Of a stretch of DNA of 64,000 bases, positions 1-8,551 are shown piece by piece (within the stretch, counting starts at the first letter, position 1; the number at the start of each line of letters is the position of its first letter). Source of the stretch: DSOS01 sp035286585 (GTDB lineage: Bacteria; Chloroflexota; Anaerolineae; Anaerolineales; UBA4823); contig DATEDC010000195.1 in NCBI GenBank assembly GCA_035286585.1, forward strand, positions 1 through 64,000, in the 5' to 3' direction. Made by a program: the position numbers and the translations under genes. Below the pieces are notes generated by a model. It saw nothing but the letters and a program-made list of their open reading frames with translations, was not told the DNA's origin and did not search any database.

Positions 1-1
1 G

Positions 2-439
2 ATCAGCCAGATTGCCCCCGTGCATGCAGTGCGCGGCAATCGTGATTGGGTAGCCCTACGCCACCTGCCATTTGCCATGCGGCTATCTTTTGGCGAGATC
101 AAAGTGGCGCTGAGTCATGGGCATGGTCCGTGGTGGAAATATCTGATCAACCGGATGGATTATATCCTCCGTGGTTACCGGCTGGAGCTTTTTGAGCCTC
201 ACCTGTTGGCTGAATTTTTCGATGTGGACGTGATCGTATTCGGGCATACGCACCGGCCTTATAACCGCTGGGTCGATGGGCGCCTGTTGTTCAATCCGGG
301 CTCGCCTCACTGCCCGGAGGGCGAGAAAAATACCCCCAGCGTTGGCCTGTTGAGGATCACGGCTGGGGGCGGAGTGTCTGGCGAGATCCTCTCGCTGGAG
401 ACAGCCAGGGGAATTACGCTTGAGTCACCCCCTGGCTGA
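2..439 (+). CDS. Metallophosphoesterase, YfcE/MJ0936-like (5' end outside the window)
   Basis: This is the C-terminal 145 residues of a calcineurin-like phosphoesterase. The reading frame is open from base 2, so the start codon lies upstream of the window. Visible motifs are GNRD (metal/phosphate-binding GNxD block), SHGHG and FGHTHRPY, followed by FNPGSP. This motif order is that of small YfcE-type phosphodiesterases of about 160-180 residues that use two metal ions. The natural substrate is not known for most members. The last 26 bases overlap the 3' end of ilvE on the other strand. Confidence 0.9.
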   Translation: MSQIAPVHAVRGNRDWVALRHLPFAMRLSFGEIKVALSHGHGPWWKYLINRMDYILRGYRLELFEPHLLAEFFDVDVIVFGHTHRPYNRWVDGRLLFNPGSPHCPEGEKNTPSVGLLRITAGGGVSGEILSLETARGITLESPPG

Positions 440-1391
440 TTTTGGATGGATGGCTATCCAGGGGGATGTGTTCATATACCGGCACGTTCCAATGGCGGTA
501 TTTTTGCAAGCGCCCCCGGACGGCGTCATCAAAAACGCTGCGCAACCGAGCGGTGATCGGCCCTATTTCACCTGAGCCAATGGGCCGATGATCCACTTTC
601 GTCACCGCGGTGACCTGGGCGGCAGTTCCGGTCATAAAGAATTCATCACACAGGTAAATTTCCGTCCGGTCGATAGGTCGCTCGATCACCGGCACGCCGA
701 GTTCTGCCTGCAAAAGCTCAATTACCGTCCGGCGGGTGATGCCTTCTAGTATGTTCTCGGTAACCGGAGGCGTCACTGCTTTGCCGTTGCGCAGCATGAA
801 GATGTTCATCGCACTGCCTTCCGATACGTGACCTTCTTGGGTCAGCACCAAGGCTTCGTCAAAACCGGCGCGGACAGCATCCGTCTTGATCAGCGCGGAG
901 TTGGCATACGCCCCGCTGACTTTGCCTCGGGCGGGTATGGCATTGTCATCCACGCGCCGCCATGAGGAAAAGGTAACGTGGGCGTTGGTGTCGTTGGAGA
1001 CATAGCGATCGAAGGGTAAGGCGACGATCGACAATTCGTCTGCCAGGTCGTGAAGCTTAACACCGATAATCTCATCAGCTTTGTAAGCCAGCGGTCGGAT
1101 ATATACATCCCGGCGGTAATTTTCCAAACGCAGCAGCTCGAGGGTCGTTTGGGTGAGAATCTCTGGTGTCTCTCCCAGGTCAATCAACATGATTTTTGCA
1201 GAATTAAGAAAGCGCCGGAAGTGGTCAATGGGTCGAAAGACGAATAATTGTTCTTCTTCGGCGTTCCAATAACCGCGCATTCCTGCGAAGACGGCTGTGC
1301 CATAGTTCAGCGCGTGAGTGAGAACGCTAACCTTTGCCTGCTCATAAGGAACGAACTCGCCTCGAAAGTACGCGTTCCGGGGAAGATTCAT
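414..1391 (-). CDS. ilvE: Branched-chain amino acid aminotransferase
   Basis: Class IV PLP-dependent aminotransferase of 325 residues, which converts between Leu/Ile/Val and their 2-keto acids using 2-oxoglutarate/glutamate. The N-terminus contains the substrate-side block HALNYGTAVFAGMRGYW. The Schiff-base lysine should be K157 in RGKVSGAYAN. The cofactor-binding stretch GHVSEGSAMNIF and the later TGTAAQVTAV also fit IlvE, and the length is normal for the family. The ATG at 1391 is chosen because AGGAG lies 8 bases upstream; a TTG directly before it is less likely. The gene is transcribed away from a 560-bp non-coding region and overlaps the preceding gene at its 3' end. Confidence 0.94.
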   Translation of the reverse strand: MNLPRNAYFRGEFVPYEQAKVSVLTHALNYGTAVFAGMRGYWNAEEEQLFVFRPIDHFRRFLNSAKIMLIDLGETPEILTQTTLELLRLENYRRDVYIRPLAYKADEIIGVKLHDLADELSIVALPFDRYVSNDTNAHVTFSSWRRVDDNAIPARGKVSGAYANSALIKTDAVRAGFDEALVLTQEGHVSEGSAMNIFMLRNGKAVTPPVTENILEGITRRTVIELLQAELGVPVIERPIDRTEIYLCDEFFMTGTAAQVTAVTKVDHRPIGSGEIGPITARLRSVFDDAVRGRLQKYRHWNVPVYEHIPLDSHPSKISQGVTQA

Positions 1392-1439
1392 CAAGCCCTC
1401 TCCTAAGTTATGGTAATTGCAGAGCTCTTACGGTTCAAA

Positions 1440-1445
1440 ATTATA
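1440..1445 (-). promoter_or_regulatory. Extended -10 box for ilvE
   Basis: On the minus strand the sequence reads TGA-TATAAT, an extended -10 element. Transcription would start about 40 bases upstream of the ilvE ATG. No good -35 hexamer is seen. Confidence 0.5.
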
Positions 1446-1586
1446 TCATTCAGGAATTAAACCTTCGTTAAGATATGCCCTTGATTACTATACGACAGGC
1501 GTAGTGATGCCCGGCGGCGCCCTCTTGCGTAGATCTCTGCTCAAGCTGCGAATTCTACCATCGTCATTGTGTTTAACGAATGAGGG

Positions 1587-1608
1587 TTATCGCTGTTACC
1601 AGCGATAA
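1587..1608. repeat. Perfect 9-bp inverted repeat
   Basis: TTATCGCTG and CAGCGATAA flank a 4-base loop. No T-tract follows on either strand, so it is not a typical intrinsic terminator. It could be an operator or an RNA hairpin. Confidence 0.5.
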
Positions 1609-1757
1609 TGGTAAATCGGATGGATGAGTTATAGTCTATCGGGCGGGCATATTATGCGATGTTTTATACCGCCGAAGCGCCGCCAAACGCGAGGAACTTA
1701 CCTTTCGGAAAGCGGGGAACCTGCGGGGCGTTTTGCAGCGAAGAGCTTAACCTCATG

Positions 1758-1786
1758 TTGACCACATTAAAGCTTGGGAGTATACT
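1758..1786 (+). promoter_or_regulatory. Promoter for the 301-aa gene
   Basis: TTGACC at 1758-1763 and TATACT at 1781-1786 with a 17-bp spacer match the housekeeping sigma consensus well. The predicted start near 1793 leaves a leader of about 160 bases. Confidence 0.65.
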
Positions 1787-1955
1787 GAAATCGGCAGGTT
1801 TGATATACTTTGCATGACCTGACAGGTTTTTATCTTATTGATGGTTTGCATGCTCGAGCGTACCCGATATAGCCGCAATCATCCGGCGAGATTTTGAAAC
1901 CCGTCAGGTCTCCTGCTTAAATTCAGATAGCTGCCTTCGTACCAGGAGACAAGCC

Positions 1956-2861
1956 ATGAAACGCGCGGTCAGTATCAGCATCGGTTCGTCTAAGCGGGAT
2001 AAAGCGGTTGAAATCGAGTTGCTGGGTGAGAAAATACAGATCGAACGGATCGGTACTGACGGCGATATGGAAAAGGCTGCCCTGCTGTATAAGGAACTGG
2101 ATGGCAAGGTGGACGCTTTTGGGGTGGGAGGAGCTGACCTGGGCGTGATGGTGGAAGATCGCTGGTACCCGTTATATTCCGTCCAGTCGATGGTGCGTTT
2201 CGTAAAGGAAACGCCGGTCGTCGATGGGGCTGGTTTGAAGAATACGCTGGAGAATCGTCTAGGGCCGTTCATCGAGGCGAAAATCGGAGCACACATCCAG
2301 GAACAGGGTAAGAAAGCATTCATCACACTCGGCGTGGACCGCTGGGGAATGACCAGGTCATTTGTCGAGGCGGGTTACGAATGCATTTTTGGCGATTTGA
2401 TGTTTGGTCTGGGCATTCCGCTGGCGCTGCGCAGTATGAATGACTTGAAAAGGCTGGCGGCAATTCTCATGCCTGTCGCCGGCAGGCTGCCATTCGCGTG
2501 GGTATACCCTACAGGCGAGAAGCAAGAAGAACGCATCCCCAAATGGGAAAAATACTACCGCTGGGGCAGCGTCATCGCAGGCGACTGCCATTACATAAAA
2601 CGCCACGCGCCAGACAGCCTGCCCGATAAAGTGATCGCCACCAACACCACTACTCCAGCCGATGTGGAAATGTTCCGCCAGGCAGGGGTTAAGTACCTGG
2701 TGACCTCCACGCCCGTCCTGGAAGGGCGCTCCTTCGGCACGAATATGATGGAAGCCGCCCTGGTTGCGATTTCCGGGAAAGGGCGCCCATTGCGCCGTGA
2801 AGAACTGAATGAATTGCTCGATCGTTTAGGTTTCGAGCCGCAGCTACAAGAGTTGAATTAG
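1956..2861 (+). CDS. Conserved 301-aa protein of unknown function
   Basis: The start is well supported by AGGAG 7 bases before the ATG. The protein opens with SISIGSSKRDKAVEIELLG and continues GTDGDMEKA and DAFGVGGADLGV. These resemble a family found in Chloroflexota and Firmicutes. I recall relatives carrying the label quinate 5-dehydrogenase, but I see no Rossmann GxGxxG and would not rely on that name. There is no signal peptide or membrane segment. The next genes on the same strand are a nucleotidyltransferase and a PAP2 phosphatase, with a 200-bp gap, so co-transcription is possible but not shown. Confidence 0.75.
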   Translation: MKRAVSISIGSSKRDKAVEIELLGEKIQIERIGTDGDMEKAALLYKELDGKVDAFGVGGADLGVMVEDRWYPLYSVQSMVRFVKETPVVDGAGLKNTLENRLGPFIEAKIGAHIQEQGKKAFITLGVDRWGMTRSFVEAGYECIFGDLMFGLGIPLALRSMNDLKRLAAILMPVAGRLPFAWVYPTGEKQEERIPKWEKYYRWGSVIAGDCHYIKRHAPDSLPDKVIATNTTTPADVEMFRQAGVKYLVTSTPVLEGRSFGTNMMEAALVAISGKGRPLRREELNELLDRLGFEPQLQELN

Positions 2862-3062
2862 AATCTGGCCAGCCAATGCAAAATTTGATGGCTGACTGGA
2901 CTCTGGCAATTCCGGATTGTATGAGAATAGCGAGTAGAGATCGGGTTTTTTGTCTAAATAAGAGAGCAATATTGGTGAAAGTGAGGTATTTTGCCTGGCG
3001 CCATTGGCCCTAAAAGGAGAAAAACTCGGTTTCTCAGGGATTGACCATTTAGGAGTCAGTAT

Positions 3063-3842
3063 ATGGATGCGATTGTCACCGCGGGGGGCATTCCCCAACC
3101 TGGGGAGCCATTATACGAATACACACAAGGTAAATCCAAGGCCATGTTGGACGTGGCTGGTAAGCCGATGATCCAATGGGTGTTGGACGCGCTTTGCGAT
3201 GCGGAGAAGATCCGCAACATCGTAGTGATTGGTCTTCCCGAAGACAGCGGGTTGAAATGTCGAAAGCTGGCAGCTTTCTTGCCCAACCAGGGCGGCATGC
3301 TTAATAACGTCCGTACGGGTGTGCGGAAACTACTCGATCTACACCCGGATAACAGGCATGTGATGATCGTTTCTTCCGATGTCCCCAGCGTCAAGCCGGA
3401 AATGATTGACTGGATCGTGGCTACCTGCATGCAGACAGACGATGATATTTACTATAGCGTGATCAGAAAAGAGGTTATGGAGGAACGGTTTCCTTCTTCC
3501 AACCGCTCTTATACTCATTTGAAAGACATGGATGTTTGCGGAGGGGATATCAATGTCATCAGGTCCACCCTGGCTGAATCCGAGGAGGATATTTGGGATC
3601 ACCTGATCGGCGCCCGAAAGAACGTGCTGAAACAAGCGGCGATCATCGGTTTTGATACGCTGTTTTTGTTGCTGCTCCGCCGCATTACGATCGACGACGC
3701 GGTTAAAAAGGTCGCCAAGCGCCTGAATATTACCGGCAGGGCGATCATCTGCCCCTTCGCAGAAGTAGGGATGGACATCGACAAACCTCACCAGCTCGAG
3801 CTGCTGCGCATGGATCTGGCTGAGGCGAGTTCAACCAGTTAG
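3063..3842 (+). CDS. MobA-like nucleotidyltransferase
   Basis: This 259-residue protein has the N-terminal pattern of NTP-transferase folds: AGG near the start, then GKSKAMLDVAGKPMI, where the KPM lysine normally contacts the sugar or acceptor. VSSDVPS has the expected position of the metal-binding Asp. The C-terminal GMDIDKPHQLELL resembles the closing helix of MobA/CobY-type guanylyltransferases. The residues after AGG (IPQPGEPLYEY) lack the usual GxGxR, so the nucleotide and acceptor cannot be named. AGGAG lies 7 bases before the ATG. The downstream PAP2 gene suggests a phosphorylated lipid or alcohol pathway, but this is only inference. Confidence 0.85.
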   Translation: MDAIVTAGGIPQPGEPLYEYTQGKSKAMLDVAGKPMIQWVLDALCDAEKIRNIVVIGLPEDSGLKCRKLAAFLPNQGGMLNNVRTGVRKLLDLHPDNRHVMIVSSDVPSVKPEMIDWIVATCMQTDDDIYYSVIRKEVMEERFPSSNRSYTHLKDMDVCGGDINVIRSTLAESEEDIWDHLIGARKNVLKQAAIIGFDTLFLLLLRRITIDDAVKKVAKRLNITGRAIICPFAEVGMDIDKPHQLELLRMDLAEASSTS

Positions 3843-3883
3843 GATGTTATCGGCGAGGGTGGACGGACGATTGGTATGCTAGG

Positions 3884-4390
3884 ATGCAGGCATTGTTAGA
3901 GCTGGACGCCCGGCTGTCTGCCCGCTTGCAGGTGGCTGAGCGACCCGGGACATTGAGGAGCCTGGCGATACTGCTGGCGCACTCCGGAGATTCCTGGTTC
4001 TGGTTGATAGGCCTAGGTCTGGCATGGTATTTTGGCGATGCAACCTGGGAGCAGCGCGTTAAGATCCTGGCTTTTGGCATCTTGATCACGGCTGCGCTGG
4101 TAATGGCGATCAAATTTACCATCAGGCGGCGCAGACCGGCGGGTAAATGGGGCGCAATCTACCGTAATACCGACCCGCATTCGTTCCCCTCCGGACATGC
4201 CGCCCGGGCGTTGATGCTGGCTGTGTTGGCTTCAGGATTGGGACCGGGCTGGTTTACGCTGGCGCTGCTGGTATGGTCGCCGCTGATGGTGCTGGCGCGC
4301 GTGGCGATGGGGGTCCATTATTTGTCCGATGTGATCGCCGGGGGGCTTATAGGCGCGTTGATCGGCTTTGGGATCTTACAATTTATTTGA
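3884..4390 (+). CDS. PAP2-family membrane phosphatase
   Basis: Membrane protein of 168 residues with the three-part acid phosphatase signature: KFTIRRRRP (motif 1), PSGHAAR (motif 2, catalytic His) and ARVAMGVHYLSD (motif 3). Several hydrophobic helices surround them. Such enzymes dephosphorylate undecaprenyl-PP, phosphatidic acid or phosphatidylglycerol phosphate; the sequence does not decide which. The start is the first in-frame ATG after a stop at 3881-3883, and its ribosome-binding site is weak. The 3' end overlaps the convergent isomerase gene by 15 bp. Confidence 0.9.
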   Translation: MQALLELDARLSARLQVAERPGTLRSLAILLAHSGDSWFWLIGLGLAWYFGDATWEQRVKILAFGILITAALVMAIKFTIRRRRPAGKWGAIYRNTDPHSFPSGHAARALMLAVLASGLGPGWFTLALLVWSPLMVLARVAMGVHYLSDVIAGGLIGALIGFGILQFI

Positions 4391-5455
4391 ATCTGGGGCG
4401 AAGGCTATCAACTCCCTTTTGAAGTTTTCAATCGCCTCAACCGGGGTGGGATCGACCCCATATGCCATGGCGAGATAATAGGCGGTGTAATCGCCGAAGT
4501 GCAGCGAGGTCCACATATGTTCCAGCGGCGTGTCACCCTTGGAGTCGATGTAGTCGGTAGAAATTCCCTCGAGCATAAAAATCTTGCGGGTGAGTTCGGA
4601 TCTTAGCTGGTTGCGCTCGTGAAGTGATGACGAGCGCAAAAAAAGCACCATCAGCCGTTTCAGGCCAACCTCCGGGTTCTGTATTCCAGCAAGGGTATTG
4701 TGGTTGGCTTCTGGCAGGAACTCGAACTGGCTCCAGCTCTTCGCAACCTCGCTGATTTGGCCCTTCCATCTGCGCGCGACTGGGGCGAGAATACCCGATC
4801 CGATGACCACAACCAGGCGGTCCATAAGCTGCCCCGCCATGCGCTTGGCGGGATTTTGATGGACCGCCACATCTGCTTTTATGTATGCCTGCTGGGAGCG
4901 CATCGCATTGACTGCCTTTTCAAGCTCTGACCCCGGGTCTGGGATCAACCCAAGGCGGGCAAAGGCGCTTAGCAGCAGCCCGAACGAGAATCCAACCGCG
5001 GCGCGCGGTTGTCCCTGGTGATCGAATTCCCAGGCAGATGCACCGATTTCCTGCGCCGCGTCTATCAACCAGCCTCCAGTGCTGACAACCAGTAGGCGGC
5101 AGCCACGCTTTTGGGCCTGGTGAAAGGCAGAGAGGGTTTCTTCTGTGTTTCCGGAGTGCGAGGAAGCGATGACCAGGGTAATTTCTCCTTGCGCCCAGGC
5201 AGGCAGGTCATAATCGCGCCAGATGAAAACGGGAACCGGGCATATGGTGGCCGCGTACGCTGCCAGAAGATCAGCGCCTATGGCAGATCCACCCATGCCA
5301 GAAATGATAACCCGTTGGATGCCGTCCCAATCCGGCAGGCGCAGGCTATTGCCGAGATTCCAGGCTGTTTCCAACTGCTGAGGCAGCTTATCGATTTCGG
5401 CAAGCATATTTTGGGTATCTATGGTGGAAAAAGATGAATGGTTGTTTAAATCCAT
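4376..5455 (-). CDS. Bifunctional phosphoglucose/phosphomannose isomerase
   Basis: SIS-domain isomerase of 359 residues. SGMGGSAIGADLL and SSHSGNTEETLSAF are the sugar-phosphate-binding loops of the first and second part. The total length and the C-terminal GDTPLEHMWTSLHFGDYTAYYLA, which carries the likely catalytic His and base, match the PGI/PMI family first known from archaea. It would interconvert glucose-6-P, fructose-6-P and mannose-6-P. It is the last gene of a five-gene minus-strand operon, 8 bp after rsmI. Confidence 0.92.
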   Translation of the reverse strand: MDLNNHSSFSTIDTQNMLAEIDKLPQQLETAWNLGNSLRLPDWDGIQRVIISGMGGSAIGADLLAAYAATICPVPVFIWRDYDLPAWAQGEITLVIASSHSGNTEETLSAFHQAQKRGCRLLVVSTGGWLIDAAQEIGASAWEFDHQGQPRAAVGFSFGLLLSAFARLGLIPDPGSELEKAVNAMRSQQAYIKADVAVHQNPAKRMAGQLMDRLVVVIGSGILAPVARRWKGQISEVAKSWSQFEFLPEANHNTLAGIQNPEVGLKRLMVLFLRSSSLHERNQLRSELTRKIFMLEGISTDYIDSKGDTPLEHMWTSLHFGDYTAYYLAMAYGVDPTPVEAIENFKRELIAFAPDSNKL

Positions 5456-5463
5456 ACGCGTCT

Positions 5464-6291
5464 CTACCTCGTTTCCAGATCAGTGATCATTTTATAAACT
5501 TCACGACGTGGCCAGCCCGATTGAGCGGCGACCTCGGCTGCCATCCTGGTGGGAGCTTCCCCGCGGGCAAGCCTGGCTTGCAGCGCTGCCTGCAGCCTGT
5601 CGAGCGACCAGGTCTGCTCGGCTGATCTATTCCCCTCGATCACCAGGGTGAATTCACCGCGCGGCTCCTGAAGAGCCAATCTCTCCCTGGCTTGAGGGAT
5701 GGTTCCGTGAAATATCTCTTCGTGGATCTTGGTCAGCTCGCGGGCGACGGCTATTCTCCGCGCCCCGAGAAATATTTCCAGGTCTGCCAGGGAGACCGAC
5801 AGACGATGCGGGGTTTCTAAGAATATCAGGGTAAAAGGCAAGGCGACGATTTTTTCCAATAACTGGTGGCGCTCGGCGGATTTGCGCGGCAAGTAACCCA
5901 GGTAAAGGAAAGCGTCGGTAGGCAGCCCGGAAGCCACCAGCGCGGCGATGGGGGCGCTTGGTCCCGGCACGGGGCTCACCTGGTGACCAGCTTCGATGGC
6001 CGCCCTGACCAATTCATAACCGGGATCGTTCAACCCTGGCGTTCCCGCTTCCGAGACCAGGGCGATGTCCTCCACAGCCAGCTCGGCGAGCAGGGTATCC
6101 AATTTAACCAGCTTATTATGCTCGTGGTAAGAAGTTAGCCGGGCGCGGATGCCATAGTGGGTGAGCAGTTTGCGCGTCTGGCGGGTATCTTCTGCGGCAA
6201 TGAGGCGGACCTGCTTCAGCGTGCGTAAAGCCCTGGCGCTGATATCCTCAAGATTGCCTATGGGAGTTGCGACCAGGTATAAAGTGCCCAT
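5464..6291 (-). CDS. rsmI: 16S rRNA (cytidine-1402 2'-O)-methyltransferase
   Basis: The 275-residue protein starts GTLYLVATPIGNLEDIS and has AAEDTRQTRKLL, SEAGTPGLNDPG and VPGPSAPIAALVASGLP. These are the SAM-binding blocks of the tetrapyrrole-methylase fold in RsmI. It methylates the ribose of C1402 in the ribosomal decoding centre. The length is normal. The C-terminal 50 residues carry the small helical domain common to RsmI. It sits 12 bp after the lipoprotein gene and 8 bp before the isomerase gene. Confidence 0.96.
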   Translation of the reverse strand: MGTLYLVATPIGNLEDISARALRTLKQVRLIAAEDTRQTRKLLTHYGIRARLTSYHEHNKLVKLDTLLAELAVEDIALVSEAGTPGLNDPGYELVRAAIEAGHQVSPVPGPSAPIAALVASGLPTDAFLYLGYLPRKSAERHQLLEKIVALPFTLIFLETPHRLSVSLADLEIFLGARRIAVARELTKIHEEIFHGTIPQARERLALQEPRGEFTLVIEGNRSAEQTWSLDRLQAALQARLARGEAPTRMAAEVAAQSGWPRREVYKMITDLETR

Positions 6292-6303
6292 GGATTGATC
6301 GGA

Positions 6304-7398
6304 TCACGGGATCAGCCAGGTAAGGATATCCAGTGTCAGTGAAAAGGTTTCCGCGTTCAAGTTGATCAGGCGCGCTCGTCCAGGTAGACCCTGACCGGTC
6401 CGATAGCACAGATAGCTGCCAATCGGCGTATCTTCGATGACGATTGGAGAGGCAGATAAGCTAGCGGTTTGGCAATTTGTAAACGAAGGCTGGTTCTGGC
6501 CGTAAATTCCTGCCATCGAATTGCCGAGCGGTAATAAGAGATGTTGACCCTGCTCGTTGTTGGTATAAGATAGATCCTCGCCGCCACTATTGACCTGGTT
6601 GGTATCCAGGTTTAAATTGTCGCCGACCTGCAGAGTGATCGGTCCGCTGACCAAAACAGCAGGAGTGGAGGTGGCTGTCGGGCTGGGGGTGGGTGTTTGC
6701 GGGGTCGAGGTTGGCGTAGAAGTCTGAACGACAACGATGCGCACCCAGAATGGAGCGCTTCCGCTGGGACCAATGCCAAACAATGCATTGCTGGCGTTCC
6801 TTAATTTCCAGTTTCCCTGGTACTTGCCAGCCGACGCGGGCGCGATCATATCAACGGCGATATCAATACTTTGCCCGGGCGCGACCTCACCGGGAAGTGG
6901 AACGCTGGCAGGGGCGCCCATTGGCTCTCCCGAGAAGAAAGCGATGGCATAGCTTCTCGTCCAGATGCAGGTGCCCACATTTTGCAAGCGCCAGATCTTG
7001 GTGAAAAGCTGGTTAGGCTGCATGTCGGTATCATCCGGGATGGTCACATCGATCGGATTGCCGGGGGCAGCCTGGTCGCAAAGGCTATCCGGAGTAGAAG
7101 TTGACCGGGGTGGATTTGGTGTGGAGGTGACGCCCCCCGTTGGGGTCGGTGTTGCCGGGGTCTCGCTGGCGAGTTGGTCGGGCACAGTGGGGGTGGTCGT
7201 CGAGCCCTGGGCAGTCAGTTTGAAAGACTCGGTCAGGCGCGCTTCGACCGTCTGGTAAGCCTGGGTGACGTTCAATGCAGGGGTCAGATCTCCAGCCGAA
7301 CTGGGATAATTGCAACCGGCGATGATCACTCCACCCAAAGCTGCCAGCAGGACAACAAACATCTTCGTGATATCAGTCCGTTTGATGATGGCGTTCAA
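6304..7398 (-). CDS. Secreted lipoprotein with NBR1-type Ig-like domain
   Basis: A basic N-terminus is followed by a hydrophobic stretch ending in the lipobox AGC, so the protein is probably lipid-anchored and outside the cell. A Thr/Pro-rich linker leads to an Ig-like domain (roughly residues 115-225: FTKIWRLQNVGTCIW, VDMIAPASAGKYQGNWKLRN) of the NBR1/Next-to-BRCA1 type common in Chloroflexota. A second Thr/Pro linker and a C-terminal beta-rich part follow. The start used is a TTG, because it supplies the basic residues; an ATG at 7362 would leave a signal sequence without them. It overlaps the glycosyltransferase gene by 26 bp. Function unknown, probably binding. Confidence 0.82.
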   Translation of the reverse strand: MNAIIKRTDITKMFVVLLAALGGVIIAGCNYPSSAGDLTPALNVTQAYQTVEARLTESFKLTAQGSTTTPTVPDQLASETPATPTPTGGVTSTPNPPRSTSTPDSLCDQAAPGNPIDVTIPDDTDMQPNQLFTKIWRLQNVGTCIWTRSYAIAFFSGEPMGAPASVPLPGEVAPGQSIDIAVDMIAPASAGKYQGNWKLRNASNALFGIGPSGSAPFWVRIVVVQTSTPTSTPQTPTPSPTATSTPAVLVSGPITLQVGDNLNLDTNQVNSGGEDLSYTNNEQGQHLLLPLGNSMAGIYGQNQPSFTNCQTASLSASPIVIEDTPIGSYLCYRTGQGLPGRARLINLNAETFSLTLDILTWLIP

Positions 7399-8551
7399 GG
7401 TGTTCTGCCTGTTTGGGGTATCTACCCCTCACTCTTTCAACCAGAATGCGGGCAATCTGGCGCGCAGCCTGAGGCCGCGCCAGGCGCTGACAATTGATAC
7501 GCGCCTGTTCGAGTTCGTCCGGATGGTCAATCCAGAACCGCAGCGCGGCCACCATTTCACTCACCTGAGGCGCCCAAATGCCTGCCCCCTCAGAAGTGAT
7601 AAAAGAGACATTGCCGCTTTCCTGACCAGGCAAGTGGCTGTAGAGCATCATCGGCAGACCGGCGTTCAGCGCCTCGCTGATCGTCCCTGGCCCCGCCTTG
7701 GTCACGAGAACATCGGCGGCTTGCATGAAATCCGGCATCTCACGCACGAAGCCATAGATAAAGGTGGGGATAGGCCACTTGCGCGCTTCCAGCCGGGTTT
7801 TTAGCCCCTGGTTGCGCCCTGCGATCACAATCAGGGCGATGGGCAGGCCAGCCTCGGCGATGGCCAGGGCGGTCTTTTCTATTGGACCCATCCCTTCGCT
7901 GCCTCCGACCAGCAGGACGAGCCGACGGTCGGCAGGCCATCCATATCGGGACCTCAGGTCGAGCTGGCTTCTGGCAGGCTGGCAAAAACGATCCGCAACC
8001 GGTAGCCCGGTGACCTGGATGATCTCCGGCTTGAGTCCGTAGTGCAGCGCCCGCAGCCGGGCGTTCTCAGTGGGCACCAGGCACAGGTCGGTAAGCGGAT
8101 GATACCAAAAGGCATGAGTTGAAACCAGGTCTGTCACCACCGTGATGATCGGCGGTCTGGGTGTACCCAAAGCCCGGATTACCGGTCCAGTAGCCAGTGG
8201 ATGAAGGGTAACGATGATATCGCTGGGGTGTTGAGAGACCAAATCGCGAATAGCATGGCGCACATAAGGCCAGGCGCTTGCCATCAGCAAGCGAACTCTA
8301 CGGCGACCATTGCTCATGTGATATCCCAGTCCCCATACTCGAGGCAGGCGCACCATGCTGGGATATAACTCGGGCATGCGATTTAAAGGTACCGGGGCGA
8401 TTTTAAATATATCCACCATCTCAGTGCGGATCGAATCCCCGTATTCCAGATGCAGGGCTTCGATAATCGCCTCGGCTGCGCTGCGGTGTCCACCTCCTGT
8501 ATCAGAGAACAGAAAGAGTATTTTTCGAGTGTCAGGAGGCGGGCTCGGCAT
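7373..8551 (-). CDS. MGDG-synthase-like glycosyltransferase (GT28)
   Basis: Protein of 392 residues with SDTGGGHRSAAEAIIEAL at the N-terminus, the hallmark of monogalactosyl-diacylglycerol synthase and processive diacylglycerol glucosyltransferases. The C-terminal half contains the nucleotide-sugar part LVLLVGGSEGMGP and TKAGPGTISEALNAGLPMML. The likely product is a glycolipid made from diacylglycerol and a UDP-sugar at the membrane. The ATG at 8551 is preferred over a TTG 39 bases upstream, since the protein there begins just before the conserved domain. It overlaps the DUF951 gene by 20 bp, suggesting translational coupling. Confidence 0.88.
   Translation of the reverse strand: MPSPPPDTRKILFLFSDTGGGHRSAAEAIIEALHLEYGDSIRTEMVDIFKIAPVPLNRMPELYPSMVRLPRVWGLGYHMSNGRRRVRLLMASAWPYVRHAIRDLVSQHPSDIIVTLHPLATGPVIRALGTPRPPIITVVTDLVSTHAFWYHPLTDLCLVPTENARLRALHYGLKPEIIQVTGLPVADRFCQPARSQLDLRSRYGWPADRRLVLLVGGSEGMGPIEKTALAIAEAGLPIALIVIAGRNQGLKTRLEARKWPIPTFIYGFVREMPDFMQAADVLVTKAGPGTISEALNAGLPMMLYSHLPGQESGNVSFITSEGAGIWAPQVSEMVAALRFWIDHPDELEQARINCQRLARPQAARQIARILVERVRGRYPKQAEHLERHHQTD

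Larger units (their letters stand above)
1392..1955. other. Intergenic region of about 560 bp between divergent genes
   Basis: No convincing coding sequence is seen; a 63-codon frame at 1417-1608 has no recognisable features. The region holds the ilvE promoter, a perfect hairpin at 1587-1608, a G-rich stretch at about 1669-1757 and a good forward promoter at 1758-1786. This leaves a leader of roughly 160 bases before the gene at 1956. Inside that leader GACCTGAC (1816-1823) is complementary to GTCAGGTC (1903-1910). Confidence 0.6.

Noticed and set aside
428..465. Inverted repeat CCCCCTGG/CCAGGGGG at the end of ilvE as a terminator
   Set aside because: It lies inside the ilvE coding end and no T-tract follows on either strand.
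1417..1608. 63-codon frame upstream of ilvE
   Set aside because: No Shine-Dalgarno sequence, no family features, and it runs through the ilvE promoter region and a hairpin.
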